Below, piece after piece: positions 6,348 through 7,375 of a stretch of 7,375 nucleotides of DNA. Each line of letters begins with the position of its first letter. The stretch's first letter is position 1. Below the pieces are notes generated by a model. It was not told the DNA's origin. It did not search any database and saw only the letters and a program-made list of their open reading frames with translations. Position numbers and translations under genes: made by a program. This DNA comes from Caldifarciminota bacterium (GTDB lineage: Bacteria; Hydrothermota; Hydrothermia; S141-80): positions 1 to 7,375 of the forward strand of contig JALUJC010000302.1 of assembly GCA_027053375.1 (NCBI GenBank), written 5' to 3'.

Positions 6348-7184
6348 TCAGGTGCCCCTGAAGGAGACGTGCACCGACACCGGATACAGCATAGACTCCC
6401 CGGGCACCGGAAGATACAGCACCGCTTGAAGCGTGTCCCCCGTCTCCTCCGGAAGTTCCAGTGTGTTGCGCCACGGGGTGCGTCGTACCACCCGCGTCGG
6501 CAGATACACTTCCAGAGGCACGCCGATCCGCCAGCGCAGTGTGGTCCCCTGCCGCACGAAAAAGGACACGGTATCCACGCCAGGATCCAGTGGAGGGAAG
6601 GACACGTTCCGGAGGGGTGCCTGGCGCCCCACCGGGGTCAGCACCAGGGTGTCGGGCACATCCAGAAGGTACATCGTGTCCACATCTCCCCCGGAGACCA
6701 CCGCCGGCTGTACCGTCAGAGGGTCGGGTTCAACCTGCACCCACCAGGTGGACCGGTAGGTCAGCCGGATCCCTTCCCCGCCCCATTCCCGGAACACCAC
6801 CCGCTGCGCGTGCAAAGCGACCGGTTCCGGTTTCTTCGGGAACAAAGAAAGGGGAAGATCCCATCTTCCGTTGATGATCAGCGTCATCAGGGCCAGGCCC
6901 AGCACGGTAACCCGCAGCACCCGACCCCGGCCGCGGAGCACACGGTGCATGCCCCAGCCCACCAGCGCCACCCAGCTCAGCCATACCCCCAGATCCAGGA
7001 GAAATGCCCACCGGTGTCCGGACCGCCACATCCCCACCGGCATCAGGGTCAGCAGCACCAGCCCCGGGAACAGCGTGAAGGCCAGCAGCACCTCCCGAAG
7101 AATCCCGCTGAGCGTGCGGGGGCGCAACCCCAGCGCCGCGACCCAGATCCCCATCAGCACCGCACGCAGGAGCGCAAGATTCAC
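6348..7184 (-). CDS. Membrane protein with about four helices and an exported beta-rich C-terminal domain, family unknown
   Basis: 278 residues; I do not recognise a family. Hydrophobic stretches lie at about 4-20, 31-50, 58-80 and 88-105. Basic residues cluster in the loops after helix 1 (RPRTLSGILR) and helix 3 (HRVLRGRGRVLR). By the positive-inside rule, the N-terminus and the C-terminal domain (106-278) are therefore on the outer face. That domain is rich in alternating beta-type sequence (DTLVLTPV, DTVSFFV, EVYLPTRVVRR) and could be a sandwich fold. The gene begins with GTG at 7184, which overlaps the TGA of the upstream gene by four bases (GTGA). A GGAGAG at 7193-7198 lies 8 nt before it, so the start is well supported. 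The pair is probably one operon. Function unknown. Confidence 0.8.
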   Translation of the reverse strand: MNLALLRAVLMGIWVAALGLRPRTLSGILREVLLAFTLFPGLVLLTLMPVGMWRSGHRWAFLLDLGVWLSWVALVGWGMHRVLRGRGRVLRVTVLGLALMTLIINGRWDLPLSLFPKKPEPVALHAQRVVFREWGGEGIRLTYRSTWWVQVEPDPLTVQPAVVSGGDVDTMYLLDVPDTLVLTPVGRQAPLRNVSFPPLDPGVDTVSFFVRQGTTLRWRIGVPLEVYLPTRVVRRTPWRNTLELPEETGDTLQAVLYLPVPGESMLYPVSVHVSFRGT

Positions 7185-7375
7185 GGTGTCAACTCTCCGT
7201 TGGGAAGAGCGTTCACAAAAAAGGCCGGGGCAAACACTCGAAAAGGAAGCCGCACCTGACCCAGCGCTTCACCCTGTGCACAGCTGGCGGGGACTCTTCC
7301 CACCCAGCGATACCGATCGGGACCCACCACTTCCAGCCCATGCACCCCCACCGGGGAAGCATCGGTCACGGTGTA
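7181..7375 (-). CDS. C-terminal end of an unidentified protein, 5' part outside window
   Basis: The minus-strand frame is open from the right edge to TGA at 7181-7183 and shows the last 64 residues, beginning YTVTDASPVGVHGLEV and ending NALPNGELTP. A GTG at 7367-7369 lies in the frame, but the frame continues upstream of it (Tyr-Thr codons), so the gene very likely extends beyond the window. The visible part has no membrane helix and reads like beta-strands and turns (DRYRWVGRVPAS, QVRLPFRVFAP). The GTGA overlap with the next gene and the ribosome site inside its end indicate a shared transcript with the membrane protein. No family can be named from this piece. Confidence 0.62.
   Translation of the reverse strand, partial: YTVTDASPVGVHGLEVVGPDRYRWVGRVPASCAQGEALGQVRLPFRVFAPAFFVNALPNGELTP
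7193..7198 (-). promoter_or_regulatory. Ribosome binding site deciding the start of the membrane protein
   Basis: GGAGAG on the minus strand, 8 nt upstream of GTG 7184 and inside the last codons of the upstream gene. The spacing is good and supports GTG as the start rather than the ATG at residue 11. Confidence 0.6.

Noticed and set aside
6369..7259. A 296-residue plus-strand open frame opposite the membrane protein.
   Set aside because: Its composition is dominated by His, Pro, Gln and Arg with no domain. The minus strand has clear membrane helices, a ribosome site and a GTGA overlap.
705..7375. All six visible stop codons are TGA, raising the idea of a variant code.
   Set aside because: Tryptophan is encoded by TGG throughout. 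The stops coincide with the usual family ends and with GTGA overlaps, and high GC alone favours TGA. Reading TGA as sense would extend proteins into antisense of other genes.
1..7375. CRISPR arrays, insertion sequence ends or an attachment site at the tRNA.
   Set aside because: No regularly spaced repeats, transposase or integrase are visible, and I saw no copy of the tRNA 3' end elsewhere in the window.

Overview
The window is GC-rich, and stop-start overlaps pack the genes tightly. The organism looks like a bacterium of the FCB group or a related candidate phylum (WOR-3/Hydrothermae-like or Gemmatimonadota-like). The reasons are a subtilase ending in a PNPF-type C-terminal sorting-like domain, and a secreted protein with two lamin-tail domains plus a FlgD-like C-terminal Ig domain. 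Both architectures are typical of those lineages. The only tRNA has 18 GC pairs among its 21 stem pairs, which fits a warm habitat but does not prove one. The taxonomy is inference; there is no marker gene here.

Layout. (1) 1-736, plus strand: the C-terminal four fifths of a YhcC-family (TIGR01212-like) radical SAM protein, cut by the left edge. (2) 705-5827, minus strand: a compact three-gene run. In transcription order it holds a large S8 subtilisin-like secreted protease, a UgtP/MGDG-synthase-type glycosyltransferase, and a secreted double lamin-tail/FlgD-like protein. The first junction is a GTGA overlap. The second is a TGA stop followed directly, in the same frame, by an ATG. The last gene overlaps the end of the radical SAM gene tail-to-tail by 32 bp. 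(3) 5857-5932, minus strand: tRNA-Lys(CTT) with an encoded CCA and a good sigma70-type promoter just upstream. It lies only 29 nt before the protease start, with no terminator or second promoter visible between them. (4) About 5961-6347: no intact gene. This stretch holds a decayed piece of an SNF2-family helicase, recognisable in three successive reading frames. (5) 6348-7375, minus strand: a four-helix membrane protein with an exported beta-rich domain. Its start overlaps the stop of a further gene that runs off the right edge.

The three-gene run makes a surface protease, a membrane glycolipid-type enzyme and an extracellular structural or adhesive protein. This suggests a cell-envelope operon, possibly co-transcribed with the tRNA. 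The most unusual feature is in the protease: about 300 residues rich in beta-strand-like repeats sit between the catalytic Asp and the catalytic His, where subtilases normally have a few tens of residues. It looks like a beta-propeller inserted into the catalytic domain.
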